A DNA stretch of 64,000 nucleotides from positions 496,001-560,000 of the forward strand of contig NZ_VDUY01000002.1 of NCBI RefSeq assembly GCF_008039575.1, in the 5' to 3' direction. The translations under genes and the position numbers were made by a program. The stretch comes from Zeimonas arvi. Lineage in GTDB: Bacteria; Pseudomonadota; Gammaproteobacteria; Burkholderiales; Burkholderiaceae_E. Below are positions 17,938-26,505 of this stretch, in pieces. Below the pieces are notes generated by a model. That model did no database searches, was not told the origin of the DNA, and saw only the letters and a program-made list of their open reading frames with translations. Position 1 is the stretch's first letter, and every line of letters begins with the position of its first letter.

Positions 17938-18236
17938 GCGGCCCGATCCGGCCCGCCGCTCCCGCGGCCTGCGGCAGCGGCAACGCCGGTTCCGCCCGGC
18001 AGTGGCAGGACGCACAGGGTCGTCACATCGACGTGCGCGGACTGGCTCCGCCCGGCCCGCTGGTGGCGATCCTCGGGCTGGTCAGGTCGATCGGCGACGG
18101 CGGCCCGGTGATCGTCCATCACGACCGCGACCCGAAGATGCTCTACCCCGAGCTGGCCGAAATCGGCTGGGAGGCGGTCCGGATCGACGGCGAGCCCGGC
18201 GAGGTCCGGCTCAGGCTCGCGCCGGTCCCGGACTGA
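17934..18236 (+). CDS. DUF2249-domain protein
   Basis: A 100-residue small protein with the DUF2249 pattern (DVRGLAPPGPLVAILGLV, VIVHHDRDPKMLYPELAEIGW). DUF2249 proteins are found fused to or beside hemerythrins and NnrS-like proteins in denitrifiers; their biochemical role is not established, and they share the TusA-like fold. The ATG overlaps the hcrB stop, so it is translated with the aromatic reductase. Only three bases separate it from the next gene. Confidence 0.7.
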   Translation: MSGPIRPAAPAACGSGNAGSARQWQDAQGRHIDVRGLAPPGPLVAILGLVRSIGDGGPVIVHHDRDPKMLYPELAEIGWEAVRIDGEPGEVRLRLAPVPD

Positions 18237-18239
18237 CCG

Positions 18240-19589
18240 ATGGCCGGGCAGACGCCGGCGTCGCGCCGCCCGAAGCCCGCCGGCGCATTCGTCGCCGGCG
18301 CCGCCAGCCGGCTGCTGCCGGCGTCGGTGCCGCTGCGCTTCTTCGGCGCCGCCACCTTCTTCCACCTGCTCGCGTGGCTGGCGCTGCTCGCCGGCAGCGG
18401 CGAGGCCGCGCGATTCGCCGGAGGCCTCGGCTGGACGCTGGCCGCGCTGCACCTGGCCACGCTCGGCGTGCTTGCAATGACCGCGATCGGCGCGAGCCTG
18501 CAACTGCTGCCGGTGGCCACCCGCCAGCCGATCGGCGCGACGCGGCTGCCGGCGCTGCTGTGGTGGCTCTATGCGCCGGGCGTGGCCCTGCTCGCCGCGG
18601 GCATGGGCACCGGCAGGGTCGTGCTGCTCGCCACCGGCGCGACGGCGGTCGCGGGCGGACTGCTGGCCTTCGCCGCCCTGCTCGCCCGAAACCTGATCGG
18701 CGCCCGGGGCATGCCGGCAGTCGTCGCGCACGGCTGGGTCGCGCTGGCGGCGCTCGCCGCGACGCTGGTCACCGGCCTGTCCCTGGTCTCGGCCTACGCC
18801 GGCCTGCCTTCGCTCGACCGGGGGGCCGCGCTCGCGCTTCACGTGGCGCTGGCCGGCTACGGCTTCATGGGAATGCTCGCGCTCGGGCTCTCCTACATCC
18901 TGGTGCCGATGTTCGCCCTGGCGCCGGTGCCCGACACGCGGCCGGCGCTGATCTCCTGCGCGCTGGCGGCCGCGGCGCTGGGACTCGCGGCGGGGGCGGC
19001 GCTGGGCCTCGCGCCGGCGCTGGCCCGCGCGGGCGCGGCGCTGGCCGCGGCGGCCGCCGTCGCGGTCCACCTCGCGCTGATGCGGCGCGCGCTTCGGGAA
19101 GGCATGCGGCGCGAGCTCGGGCGCTCGTTCGCGCTGGTCCGGATCTCGTGGGCCTTGCTCGGCGCGAGCCTGACCGCCGGGCTCGCCGTCGCGCTCGACG
19201 TCCCGATCCCCGGCGCGCCGACCCTGTTCGGCTTGCTGCTGGTCGTCGGCTGGCTGCTCGGGTTCCTGTTCGGGATCCTGCAGCGGATCCTGCCATTCCT
19301 GGCGGCCATGCACAAGCCGGCCGGGGTCCGGGTGCCGCGCACGCCGTCGTCGCTGACCGACGACCGTCCGCTCGCCGTGCACTTCCACTGCCATCTCGCC
19401 GCACTGGCATTGCTGTGCGTGGCAGTCGTCGCCGACAACGCGACGCTCGTGTCGGTCGCCGCGGGCTTCGGTGCGCTCGGCGCCTGCGCTTTCGCGGCCT
19501 TCTTCGCGACGGTCGTCCACCGGATGCGCCGCCCGGCTCGCGCCTCGCGCCTTGACCCGGGTCAAGACGCCCATGCTCGACAGCCCTAG
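18240..19589 (+). CDS. NnrS-like polytopic membrane protein
   Basis: A 449-residue membrane protein with about twelve hydrophobic helices, resembling NnrS and heme-copper-oxidase-like subunit I relatives. Potential heme/metal-ligand histidines occur in helices (AATFFHLLAWLALL, LAALHLATLGVLAM, VHFHCHLAALALL). NnrS proteins are linked to nitric oxide metabolism in denitrifiers. The gene is co-translated with the DUF2249 gene at the end of the hcr operon. The last 40 bases contain an FNR-like box that serves the next operon. The exact function is unknown. Confidence 0.65.
   Translation: MAGQTPASRRPKPAGAFVAGAASRLLPASVPLRFFGAATFFHLLAWLALLAGSGEAARFAGGLGWTLAALHLATLGVLAMTAIGASLQLLPVATRQPIGATRLPALLWWLYAPGVALLAAGMGTGRVVLLATGATAVAGGLLAFAALLARNLIGARGMPAVVAHGWVALAALAATLVTGLSLVSAYAGLPSLDRGAALALHVALAGYGFMGMLALGLSYILVPMFALAPVPDTRPALISCALAAAALGLAAGAALGLAPALARAGAALAAAAAVAVHLALMRRALREGMRRELGRSFALVRISWALLGASLTAGLAVALDVPIPGAPTLFGLLLVVGWLLGFLFGILQRILPFLAAMHKPAGVRVPRTPSSLTDDRPLAVHFHCHLAALALLCVAVVADNATLVSVAAGFGALGACAFAAFFATVVHRMRRPARASRLDPGQDAHARQP
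19552..19565 (+). promoter_or_regulatory. FNR/Anr-type box upstream of the hemerythrin operon
   Basis: TTGACCCGGGTCAA is a fully symmetric FNR/Anr/Dnr-type box (TTGAC-N4-GTCAA). With its centre at 19558.5 taken as -41.5, the start point falls at about 19600 and the -10 window contains TAGAAT at 19587-19592, a good class II promoter. It lies inside the 3' end of the upstream NnrS-like gene. Confidence 0.7.
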
Positions 19590-19595
19590 AATTTC

Positions 19596-19609
19596 GGTAT
19601 CGCAATACC
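19596..19609 (+). promoter_or_regulatory. GGTAT-N4-ATACC palindrome at hemerythrin promoter
   Basis: GGTATCGCAATACC is a perfect inverted repeat that extends outward to TTCGGTAT/ATACCGAA. It covers the predicted start point (about -4 to +10 if TAGAAT is the -10), a position suited to repression. This is the best-formed copy of the motif shared with livK and bcrC. The hemerythrin ATG lies 16 bases downstream, leaving a leader of about 25 bases. Confidence 0.65.
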
Positions 19610-19624
19610 GAATTAGGACGGCGC

Positions 19625-20119
19625 ATGAACTTCCAGAGTCAGGTCGCCCACGCACTCGACGAGGAGCACCGCGTCAACCTGGACCTGCTCGGCAAGGTCG
19701 AGCAGGCCTTCGCCCGGATGCCGCGCAGCGGAGCGAGCCAGGATCCGGAGCTGGCGCGAGTGGCCGCCGGTTTCGCGCGCCACCTCGAGCACGACGTCGA
19801 TCGGCACTTCGACTTCGAGGAGCAGGTGCTCTTCCCGCGCCTGGCCGACGCCGGCGAAGGCGACATCGCGGAGCTGTTCGCCGAGGAGCACGCCGCGATA
19901 CGCGAAGCCGCCCGGGCGATGCTGCCCCTGGCGCTGGCCGCCGCCGCCGGCGAGCTGGACGACGCCGGCTGGCGCGAACTGAAGGTGGGCGCCCTCGAGA
20001 TCGTCGAGCGGCAGGTCGCGCACATCCAGAAGGAAACGATGGCCCTGTTGCCGGCGCTCGAGGACCTGCTCGACGAAGACACCGATCGCGAGCTCGCGTT
20101 CGCCTACGCGAGCGGCTGA
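19625..20119 (+). CDS. Hemerythrin HHE-domain protein
   Basis: A 164-residue four-helix hemerythrin-like protein. Candidate diiron ligands are in LDEEHRVNLDLL, FARHLEHDVDRHFDFEEQVL and LFAEEHAAIREA, giving the usual H..H-x3-E..H pattern. Such proteins bind oxygen or nitric oxide, or protect and repair Fe-S clusters. It is the first gene of a four-gene operon behind an FNR box and the shared palindrome. A role in shielding benzoyl-CoA reductase or 4-hydroxybenzoyl-CoA reductase from O2/NO is plausible from this control, but not shown. Confidence 0.8.
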   Translation: MNFQSQVAHALDEEHRVNLDLLGKVEQAFARMPRSGASQDPELARVAAGFARHLEHDVDRHFDFEEQVLFPRLADAGEGDIAELFAEEHAAIREAARAMLPLALAAAAGELDDAGWRELKVGALEIVERQVAHIQKETMALLPALEDLLDEDTDRELAFAYASG

Positions 20120-20151
20120 GCGGCCCGGCCTGCCCCGAGAGGAAGCTCCCG

Positions 20152-21219
20152 ATGGACAACGCAAGCGCATCGCTCGACACCTCAAGCCCCCTCGCCCGCG
20201 ACGATCTCGACGACGTCGTCGCGATCGACGCCGCCTGGGAAGGCCGCTCCCGGCGCGTGTACTTCGAGCGCCGGCTGGCGGCCGCACTGCGCGAGCCGGC
20301 GCTTCACGCCCAGTTCGCCGTCCGCGACGGCCGCGGACTCGCCGGCTACCTGCTCGCCCGGGTGCTCGAGGGCGAGTTCGGCCACCGCGACCGCAGCCTG
20401 CGCCTGGAGTCGATCGGCGTCCGGGCGGATGCACGAGGCCGCGGCGTGGGACGCGCGCTGTTCGAGGGCCTCGAAGCGTGGGCGGCCCGGCACGGCGTCG
20501 CCGAACTGCGCACGCAGGCGGCCTGGAACGCGCACCGCATGCTGACCTGGCTGGACGCGAGCGGATTCTCGCTGGCGCCGAGCCAGGTCGTCGAACGGGC
20601 GATTCCGGCCGGCGGCGAGGCCGCGGATGCGGAGCCCGCCGACGCGCTTCCCGCCGCGGTCGCTCAGGCAATGGAGGTTTCCGCGAGGGCCTCCGCGCGC
20701 GAGGCGGACTACAGCGGCGCGCAGTCGAACGACTTCGAGCGGCTGGCGCGCGACGCGGCCGACATCCGCTCGCTGTCGGTCGCCGACCTGCCGGACATCG
20801 CCCGCATCGACCGGGGAATCACCGGCCGGGACCGGCGCGCGTACATCGAGCGCAAGCTCGCCGAAACGCTGCGCGACTCCGCGCTGCGCGTTTCGCTCGG
20901 CGCGTGGCTGGACGGCGTGCTGGTGGGCTTCGCAATGGCGCGCGCGGACTTCGGGGACTTCGGCCGCCCCGAGCCGGTGGCGGTCCTCGACACGATCGGC
21001 GTCGACCCGGAGTACGCGCACCGCGGGGTCGGCCACGCCCTGCTCTCGCAGCTCTTCTTCAACCTGGCCGCGCTGCGCATCGAGCGCATCGAGACCCAGG
21101 CGGCGCCGCAGGACCTGTCACTGCTCGGCTTCCTGTACGACCTGGGATTCGCGCCGTCGCAACGGCTGGCCTTCGAGCGGCGCATCGCGCCGCCCGACCC
21201 CACGCGGGCGCGGCGATGA
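20152..21219 (+). CDS. Tandem GNAT acetyltransferase (two GNAT domains)
   Basis: A 355-residue protein with two GNAT domains, roughly residues 12-155 and 205-345, joined by an Ala/Glu-rich linker. Domain 1 has IGVRADARGRGVGRAL and domain 2 has IGVDPEYAHRGVGHALL as acetyl-CoA loops. Both start with the same pattern, ID-x4-G-x-x-R-R-x-Y (IDAAWEGRSRRVY, IDRGITGRDRRAY), and the single GNAT at 2714-3205 has a related one (IDATVTGIEKDDY). The three modules probably share ancestry. The substrate is unknown. The 3' end overlaps the DUF59 gene by ATGA; a 32-base gap follows the hemerythrin gene. Confidence 0.8.
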   Translation: MDNASASLDTSSPLARDDLDDVVAIDAAWEGRSRRVYFERRLAAALREPALHAQFAVRDGRGLAGYLLARVLEGEFGHRDRSLRLESIGVRADARGRGVGRALFEGLEAWAARHGVAELRTQAAWNAHRMLTWLDASGFSLAPSQVVERAIPAGGEAADAEPADALPAAVAQAMEVSARASAREADYSGAQSNDFERLARDAADIRSLSVADLPDIARIDRGITGRDRRAYIERKLAETLRDSALRVSLGAWLDGVLVGFAMARADFGDFGRPEPVAVLDTIGVDPEYAHRGVGHALLSQLFFNLAALRIERIETQAAPQDLSLLGFLYDLGFAPSQRLAFERRIAPPDPTRARR

Positions 21220-21527
21220 TCGGCCGGATGCCCGACGACGACGCGGTCCGCGAGGCGCTGCGCCAGGTCGACGACCCCGAGGCGGGGATGAACATCGTCG
21301 ACCTGGGGCTGGTCTACGGGGTCGATGTCGGCGACGACTGGGTGAAGGTCGAGATGACGATGACGACGGCCGCCTGCCCGATGGCCGACATGATCGTCGA
21401 AGCGGCGCGCAGCGCTGTGTCCGGGATCGTTCCCGACGACACCCGGATCGACATCGAGCTGGTCTGGGACCCGCCCTGGACGCCCGACCGCATGACCGGC
21501 ATCGCGCGCGAGCACTTCGGCTGGTAG
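21216..21527 (+). CDS. DUF59/MIP18-family Fe-S assembly-like protein
   Basis: A 103-residue DUF59 protein (VREALRQVDDPEAGMNIVDLGLVY, then MTMTTAACPMADMIVEAA). The Cys in TAACPMAD is the conserved one of the family. DUF59 proteins (PaaD, SufT, MIP18) help mature Fe-S or diiron enzymes. It closes a set in which hemerythrin, GNAT and this protein are probably co-transcribed; only 4 bases separate it from the next gene. A role in cluster repair for the oxygen-sensitive aromatic reductases is an inference. Confidence 0.82.
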   Translation: MIGRMPDDDAVREALRQVDDPEAGMNIVDLGLVYGVDVGDDWVKVEMTMTTAACPMADMIVEAARSAVSGIVPDDTRIDIELVWDPPWTPDRMTGIAREHFGW

Positions 21528-21531
21528 CCCC

Positions 21532-22719
21532 GTGGCGCAGCCACCTCCGACGCCGACCCGGCCGCCTCCCACGCAGGCCCGGCCACCCGCCCCGACCGTC
21601 CGGGCGCGCGGGGTCCCGGCCGCATGGCGGGCCCCCATGCTCGCGCTGGGCTTCGCGGCGCTGGTCGTCGGCGTCGGGGCCGGCCTGGCCCGGCTTGGCT
21701 GGGGGCTGCCGCCTGTCGCCGCACGGTCCGCGGCGCTGCACGGGCCGCTGATGATCTGCGGGTTCTTCGGCGTCGTGATCTCGCTCGAGCGCGCCGTCGC
21801 GATCGGGCGGCCCTGGGCCTACGCCGCCCCGCTGCTGGCCGGCGCCGGCAACCTGCTCGCGCTGGCCGGCAACGCCGGCGCGGCGGCCTGGCCCTACCTC
21901 GCGGCCGGCCTCCTGCTGATCGCTGCGTCGCTGGACGTGCTGCGCCGACAGCGGGAGCTGTTCACGCTCACGCTGGCCATCGCGGCGGCCTGCTGGCCGA
22001 TCGGCACGGCGCTGTGGGCCGCGGGCGCGGGCGTGCACGCGGCGGCGGGATGGTGGCTGGCCTTCCTGATCCTCACGATCGCTGGCGAGCGTCTGGAGCT
22101 GTCGCGGTTCATGCCGCCCTCGCGATCGGCCCGGCACGCGTTCGCCGCCATCCTCGCGCTGATCCTGGCCGCGCTCGCTGCGGGTGAGCAGCGCTGGGCC
22201 GGGGCGGCGCTGGGCGCGGGCCTGCTGTTCCTGTCGGCCTGGCTGCTGCGCCACGACATCGCGCGCCGCACCGTGCTCAAGACGGGGCTGACGCGCTTCA
22301 TCGCGGTCTGCCTGCTGTCGGGCTATCTCTGGCTGGCCATCGGCGGGGCCATCGTCGCCGCCGCGGGCGGGCTGGCGCCGGGCAGCCCGGCTTACGGCGC
22401 GGCGATGCACGCACTGGGGCTGGGCTTCGTCTTCTCGATGGTGTTCGGCCATGCGCCGATCATCTTCCCCGCGGTGCTGCGCGTGGAGGTGCCGTACCGG
22501 CGCTGGTTCTACCTGCCGCTCCTGCTGCTGCACGCCTCGCTCGCGCTGCGGCTGGCGGGCGAGGCATCCGGCGCCTTCGACTGGGTCCGCGCCGGCGGCA
22601 TGCTGAACGCGCTGGCGCTGGCCGGCTTCGTGGCCGGCACCGCTGCCGCGGTGGCACTCGGCGCGCGCCAGCGGCGCGCGGGCCGGGCGCCGCGGCCCGG
22701 CGGCGCCGGTCAGCCGTGA
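21532..22719 (+). CDS. NnrS-like membrane protein (second copy)
   Basis: A 395-residue protein with about twelve hydrophobic helices and a proline-rich cytoplasmic N terminus (PPPTPTRPPPTQARPPAP). Helix histidines in AALHGPLMICGFFGVV, AMHALGLGFVFSMVFGHAP resemble the metal-binding helices of NnrS-like proteins. It is the second such protein in the window, only loosely similar to the one at 18240. It starts with GTG 4 bases behind the DUF59 gene. Its 3' end overlaps the ferredoxin gene on the other strand by 10 bases. Confidence 0.6.
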   Translation: MAQPPPTPTRPPPTQARPPAPTVRARGVPAAWRAPMLALGFAALVVGVGAGLARLGWGLPPVAARSAALHGPLMICGFFGVVISLERAVAIGRPWAYAAPLLAGAGNLLALAGNAGAAAWPYLAAGLLLIAASLDVLRRQRELFTLTLAIAAACWPIGTALWAAGAGVHAAAGWWLAFLILTIAGERLELSRFMPPSRSARHAFAAILALILAALAAGEQRWAGAALGAGLLFLSAWLLRHDIARRTVLKTGLTRFIAVCLLSGYLWLAIGGAIVAAAGGLAPGSPAYGAAMHALGLGFVFSMVFGHAPIIFPAVLRVEVPYRRWFYLPLLLLHASLALRLAGEASGAFDWVRAGGMLNALALAGFVAGTAAAVALGARQRRAGRAPRPGGAGQP

Positions 22720-22955
22720 AGCGACTCGTACTTGGCCATCAGTTCTTCGGGCGTCTCACGGAAATCCGGGTGCGGCTCGATGCAGTCGGCCGGGCAGACC
22801 AGCATGCACTGGGGCTCGTCCTCCGCCCCCACGCATTCGGTGCAGCGCAGCGGGTCGATCACGTAGATCGGGTCGCCGACGCTGATCGCCTCGTTCGGGC
22901 ACACGGGCTTGCAGGCGTCGCAGGCCGTGCAGTTCTCGGTGATCGTCAGTGCCAT
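22710..22955 (-). CDS. fdx: 2[4Fe-4S] ferredoxin, electron donor to benzoyl-CoA reductase
   Basis: An 81-residue ferredoxin of the Allochromatium/YfhL type. Cluster I is CTACDACKPVC; cluster II is CTEC-x8-CMLVC with the longer loop (VGAEDEPQ) of this subclass, ending CPADC. Ferredoxins of this kind have very negative potentials and are the known donors of benzoyl-CoA reductase in Thauera. It is the last gene of the bcrCBAD-fdx operon and has a strong AAGGAGGAG. It should be reduced by KorAB encoded divergently. Confidence 0.92.
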   Translation of the reverse strand: MALTITENCTACDACKPVCPNEAISVGDPIYVIDPLRCTECVGAEDEPQCMLVCPADCIEPHPDFRETPEELMAKYESLHG

Positions 22956-22976
22956 GTCGCGCTCCTCCTTGTTCGT

Positions 22977-23813
22977 TCAAGCCGCCCGCGCCTGCAGCGC
23001 GGCCAGGCGGCCGTGCCGGTACGCGCCCCACAGCGCGGCGCCGATCGCGCCCGCATAGATCGAGTCCGGGTGGTTGGCGATCTCCACCGAGGTCTTCTCG
23101 TTGGCAATCTCTTCGCGAAGCGCCGCGACCAGGCCGGTGTCGAGCGCCAGCCCGCCGGTCATCAGCGCGGTGCCCTCCTTGATGCCGGTGACCTTCAGCA
23201 GCTTGATGATCCGCGAGGCCATCGACAGGTGGATGCCCTTCAGGATGTCGGCCGGCGCGATGCTCCGGGACACCATGTTGATCACGTCGGTCTCCGCCAG
23301 CACCGCGCAGATCGAGCTGACCTTCTCGGGGTTCTCCGACCGCTGGGACAGCGGGCCGATCTCCTCGACCGCCACGCCGAGATAGCGGGCGATGTTCTCG
23401 AGGAACTGCCCCGAGCCCGACGCGCACTGGCTGGTCATCTTGTAGGCGAGCACCTTGCCGCGCTCGTCGACATAGATCGCCCGGCCGTTCAGCGCACCGA
23501 TGTCGACCACCGCCCGCGCGCCCGGATGCAGAAAGACTCCCCCGCGCGCGTGCGTGGTCATCGAGTAGAAGTGCCCGGTCGCGAAAGACACGTTCTCGCC
23601 CTCGCCGGTGGTGGCGATGTAGTCCACGTCCGAGGCGTCCAGCCCGGCGTCGGCGAGCACCGCGTCGCGTCCCTCCTCGGCCAGCTGCATCGGGTCGCGG
23701 CGCCGGATCCGGTCGCAGCGCCTGGCGAGCCAGCTCTGCCTGTCTCCCTCGACCTCGAAGAGCACGCTCTTGACCGCGCCCGAGCCGATGTCGATTCCGA
23801 TCGTGTAGGTCAT
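22977..23813 (-). CDS. bcrD: Benzoyl-CoA reductase subunit D (ATPase delta)
   Basis: A 278-residue ASKHA-fold ATPase subunit of class I benzoyl-CoA reductase. The phosphate loop GIDIGSGAVKSVLFE, the cluster-binding segment SQCASGSGQFLENIARYLG and the GGLALDTGLV motif are those of the BcrA/D and HgdC activator family. With BcrA it forms the ATP-hydrolysing half that drives single electrons to the active site. The length matches BcrD of Thauera (about 280). It lies 26 bases behind bcrA. Confidence 0.92.
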   Translation of the reverse strand: MTYTIGIDIGSGAVKSVLFEVEGDRQSWLARRCDRIRRRDPMQLAEEGRDAVLADAGLDASDVDYIATTGEGENVSFATGHFYSMTTHARGGVFLHPGARAVVDIGALNGRAIYVDERGKVLAYKMTSQCASGSGQFLENIARYLGVAVEEIGPLSQRSENPEKVSSICAVLAETDVINMVSRSIAPADILKGIHLSMASRIIKLLKVTGIKEGTALMTGGLALDTGLVAALREEIANEKTSVEIANHPDSIYAGAIGAALWGAYRHGRLAALQARAA

Positions 23814-23839
23814 CGTCGTCTCCGTTGCCGACCGCGGGC

Positions 23840-25180
23840 TCAGGCCCGGGCCTCGGCCGTCTTGCCTTCTTCGACCACGGCCCGCCAGGCGAAGGTGGCC
23901 CCGCCCAGCGCGCCGGTGTAGATCGAGTCCGGGTCGATGTTCAGCGTCATTTCGCCGTAGTTCTCGAACACGAGCTCCTTGAGCGCCTTCACCGCAGCCT
24001 CGTTCTTGGCCACGCCGCCGGTGAAGGTGAACTCGTTTCGGATGCCGCCCGAGCGTGCCAGGATCGACATCGCCCGCAGGATGATCGAGCGGTGCAGGCC
24101 GGCCATGATGTCCTCGCGCTTGTCCCCGAGCGCCAGCCGGTCGCGCAGCTCGGCGCCGGCGAACACCGTGCAGGTCGAGTTGATCCGGACCGTCTTGGTC
24201 GACTTCATCGCGAGCGGGCCGAGCTCGTGCAGGCCCATGTTCATCTCGTCGGCGATGTACCCCAGGTAGCGCCCGCAGCCGGCCGCGCAGCGGTCGTTCA
24301 TCTGGAAGCTCTCCACGATGCCCTGCGGGTCGACCTGGATCGCCTTGGTGTCCTGGCCGCCGATGTCCAGCACCGTGGCGGTCTGCGGGTACATGACGTG
24401 GGCGCCCAGCCCGTGGCACAGGATCTCGGAGCGCACGTGCTCCTTCGAGAAGGGAAGCCGCGCGCGCCCGTAGCCGGTGCCGACCACGTAGGTCTCCTCC
24501 ATGTCGGTGTCCAGGATGCCCTTGACCGGCGCCTCGACCTGCGCGCGACGCCCCGCGGTTTCGGGCATCGCGGCGAAGGTGCGCTCGAGCGCGGCCAGCA
24601 GGTGGCGCCGGATCGATTCGGCGTACACGCGGTTCTCGACCTCGATGATCGACCGGTCGAAGAGGTTGAGCAGGTAGTCGTAGCGGATGCCCATCTCCTT
24701 CGCGACGCTCTCCCCGGCGGCCAGGTACTGGCTCCCGGCGATGTCGCGGAAGAAGTCCGACTTGCGCCGCGCGCCGGGCGCGAACATCGCGGGTGCCTCG
24801 GCCAGGATGCGCCGGAAGACCTCCTCGAGCGCTTCGCCGACCGCCCGGGTATCGTCGCCGAAGCGCGCGCTCGCCAGGCTGCGCTGGCAGGTCTCGGCGA
24901 GGTCGGCCAGCTGCTCCTGGTATTGCTCGGCGCGGAAGTCGCGCTCGAGCTGCGCCAGGAAGCCTTCGAGCTGCCCGTTCAGCGCCCCGCCCTGCGCGAG
25001 CGCCTGCCGGAACAGGTGGAAGCGCCCGTTGACCAGCGCCTCCTGCTTGGCGATCGCCGCCGCCGTGTCGTAGTTCGAGCGCGAGTTGGTGATCCCGCGG
25101 CCGATCACGTTCTGCCGCTCGTCGATGACGACCGCCTTGGTCGTCGTGGAGCCGAGGTCGATTCCGATGAAGCAGCGCAT
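23840..25180 (-). CDS. bcrA: Benzoyl-CoA reductase subunit A (ATPase alpha)
   Basis: A 446-residue ATPase subunit. The N terminus has [16 protein letters not shown]; the C-terminal half has [33 protein letters not shown] (cluster-ligand region) and [15 protein letters not shown]. Compared with BcrD it contains an insertion of about 150 residues in the middle, rich in Arg/Glu, as in Thauera BcrA. It forms the ATPase pair with BcrD around a bridging [4Fe-4S] cluster. bcrB ends 11 bases ahead. Confidence 0.92.
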   Translation of the reverse strand: MRCFIGIDLGSTTTKAVVIDERQNVIGRGITNSRSNYDTAAAIAKQEALVNGRFHLFRQALAQGGALNGQLEGFLAQLERDFRAEQYQEQLADLAETCQRSLASARFGDDTRAVGEALEEVFRRILAEAPAMFAPGARRKSDFFRDIAGSQYLAAGESVAKEMGIRYDYLLNLFDRSIIEVENRVYAESIRRHLLAALERTFAAMPETAGRRAQVEAPVKGILDTDMEETYVVGTGYGRARLPFSKEHVRSEILCHGLGAHVMYPQTATVLDIGGQDTKAIQVDPQGIVESFQMNDRCAAGCGRYLGYIADEMNMGLHELGPLAMKSTKTVRINSTCTVFAGAELRDRLALGDKREDIMAGLHRSIILRAMSILARSGGIRNEFTFTGGVAKNEAAVKALKELVFENYGEMTLNIDPDSIYTGALGGATFAWRAVVEEGKTAEARA

Positions 25181-25191
25181 GGGCGCCTCCC

Positions 25192-26505
25192 TCAGTGCGT
25201 GCCGAGCGCGGCGCTGCGCTTCTGGCGGACCATCTGGAAGTAGCTCTCCAGGCGGTTCTTGACGTTGGCCGCCGAGAAGTAGCGCGGGTCGACCAGGTCG
25301 GTCTCGATGAAGGCCGCAGGCTTGCCGGTGCGCTTCTCGACCTCGCGCAGGATCAGCAGCTGGCCGGCCGAGAAGCTGTTGCAGCTCTTGATCGAGTTGA
25401 TGAGCAACCCGTCTGCCTGGTACTCCTCGATGTAGCGGCAGATCATGTCCACGCGCGAGGGCAGGTTCAGGTTCGTGTAGCAGCCCAGGCAGTACTCGGC
25501 GAGCGACTCGAGCGGATGGTCGGGGTCGTGGCGGAAGCCGAAGTCGTACAGGCCGCCGACCTTCGCGTAGGTCGAGGACACCACCACGGCGCCCTCGTCG
25601 TAGAACATCTTCCAGAACTCGCGGAAGCTGGTCCAGTTGGGCGGGCCCTCGACGATCAGCCGGTACTTCTCCTCGCCCATCTCGCCGTCGGGCGTGACCG
25701 GCCCCTTGCCCAGGCGCACGCGCTCGTCGATCTCGGCGCGAAGCTGGCGGTAGTACTGGGTGGCCTCGGGCGTGCCGCGGAAGGCGGTGAAGATCGGGCC
25801 GATGTAGTAGACCGCCCCGAAGTAGCCGTCGATCGGCGAGGGGCGGTTCTTCGCCGACTGCAGCACCGCCACCAGGTCTTCCTCGGCCTTGGCCGACTCC
25901 TTCATGTACTGGCGCAGGCGGTCGATGTCGAACTTGACGCCCGAGATCCGCTCGAGCGTCGGGATCACGGTCTCCTTGAGCTGCCGCACCACGTAGTCGC
26001 GCATGTTCGGCGCGATCTTCCCCTCCCCCTGGTAGGGCACGTGCAGCATGATGGTCTCGCTGCCGTACTTGTGCCGGATCAGCTCGAACCACTTCATGAA
26101 GGTGAAGCAGCCGGTGTACGACAGCAGCAGCACGTCGGGCCGGGGCAGCGGCTCGCCGGTGGGGCCGATCTCGCCGCCCTGCATCATCCCGAGATCGGCC
26201 TTCACGTAGGTGCAGACGTCCTCGGACTGGCCCTCGCGCTCGGCGTCCATGATGAACTTGCCCGACTTCTTGCGCATGCCGTTCTGCAGCGCGTTGGTCT
26301 CGGGCAGGCTGCGCGCGAAGTCGAAGCACATCAGCAGCTCGTTGAGGTTGCCCGGGACGAAGGTGGCCGACACCTTGCGGTTCTCGGCGTGGGCCCGGGA
26401 GAGCTCGGCGTAGTTGCGGTTGATGAGCTCCTTCTGGAGCCACATCGCGTCTTCCTTCTGGACTTCCTGCTTCTTGCCCGAGGCGGGCATCGCGACGGTG
26501 CTCAT
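25192..26505 (-). CDS. bcrB: Benzoyl-CoA reductase subunit B (beta)
   Basis: A 437-residue HgdB-family subunit of the catalytic half that reduces the aromatic ring. Cysteines likely to bind [4Fe-4S] are in [30 protein letters not shown] and [15 protein letters not shown]. The sequence matches the Thauera-type B subunit in length and in the C-terminal segment [20 protein letters not shown]. The ATG overlaps the bcrC stop. With BcrC it binds benzoyl-CoA and the two active-site clusters. Confidence 0.92.
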   Translation of the reverse strand: MSTVAMPASGKKQEVQKEDAMWLQKELINRNYAELSRAHAENRKVSATFVPGNLNELLMCFDFARSLPETNALQNGMRKKSGKFIMDAEREGQSEDVCTYVKADLGMMQGGEIGPTGEPLPRPDVLLLSYTGCFTFMKWFELIRHKYGSETIMLHVPYQGEGKIAPNMRDYVVRQLKETVIPTLERISGVKFDIDRLRQYMKESAKAEEDLVAVLQSAKNRPSPIDGYFGAVYYIGPIFTAFRGTPEATQYYRQLRAEIDERVRLGKGPVTPDGEMGEEKYRLIVEGPPNWTSFREFWKMFYDEGAVVVSSTYAKVGGLYDFGFRHDPDHPLESLAEYCLGCYTNLNLPSRVDMICRYIEEYQADGLLINSIKSCNSFSAGQLLILREVEKRTGKPAAFIETDLVDPRYFSAANVKNRLESYFQMVRQKRSAALGTH

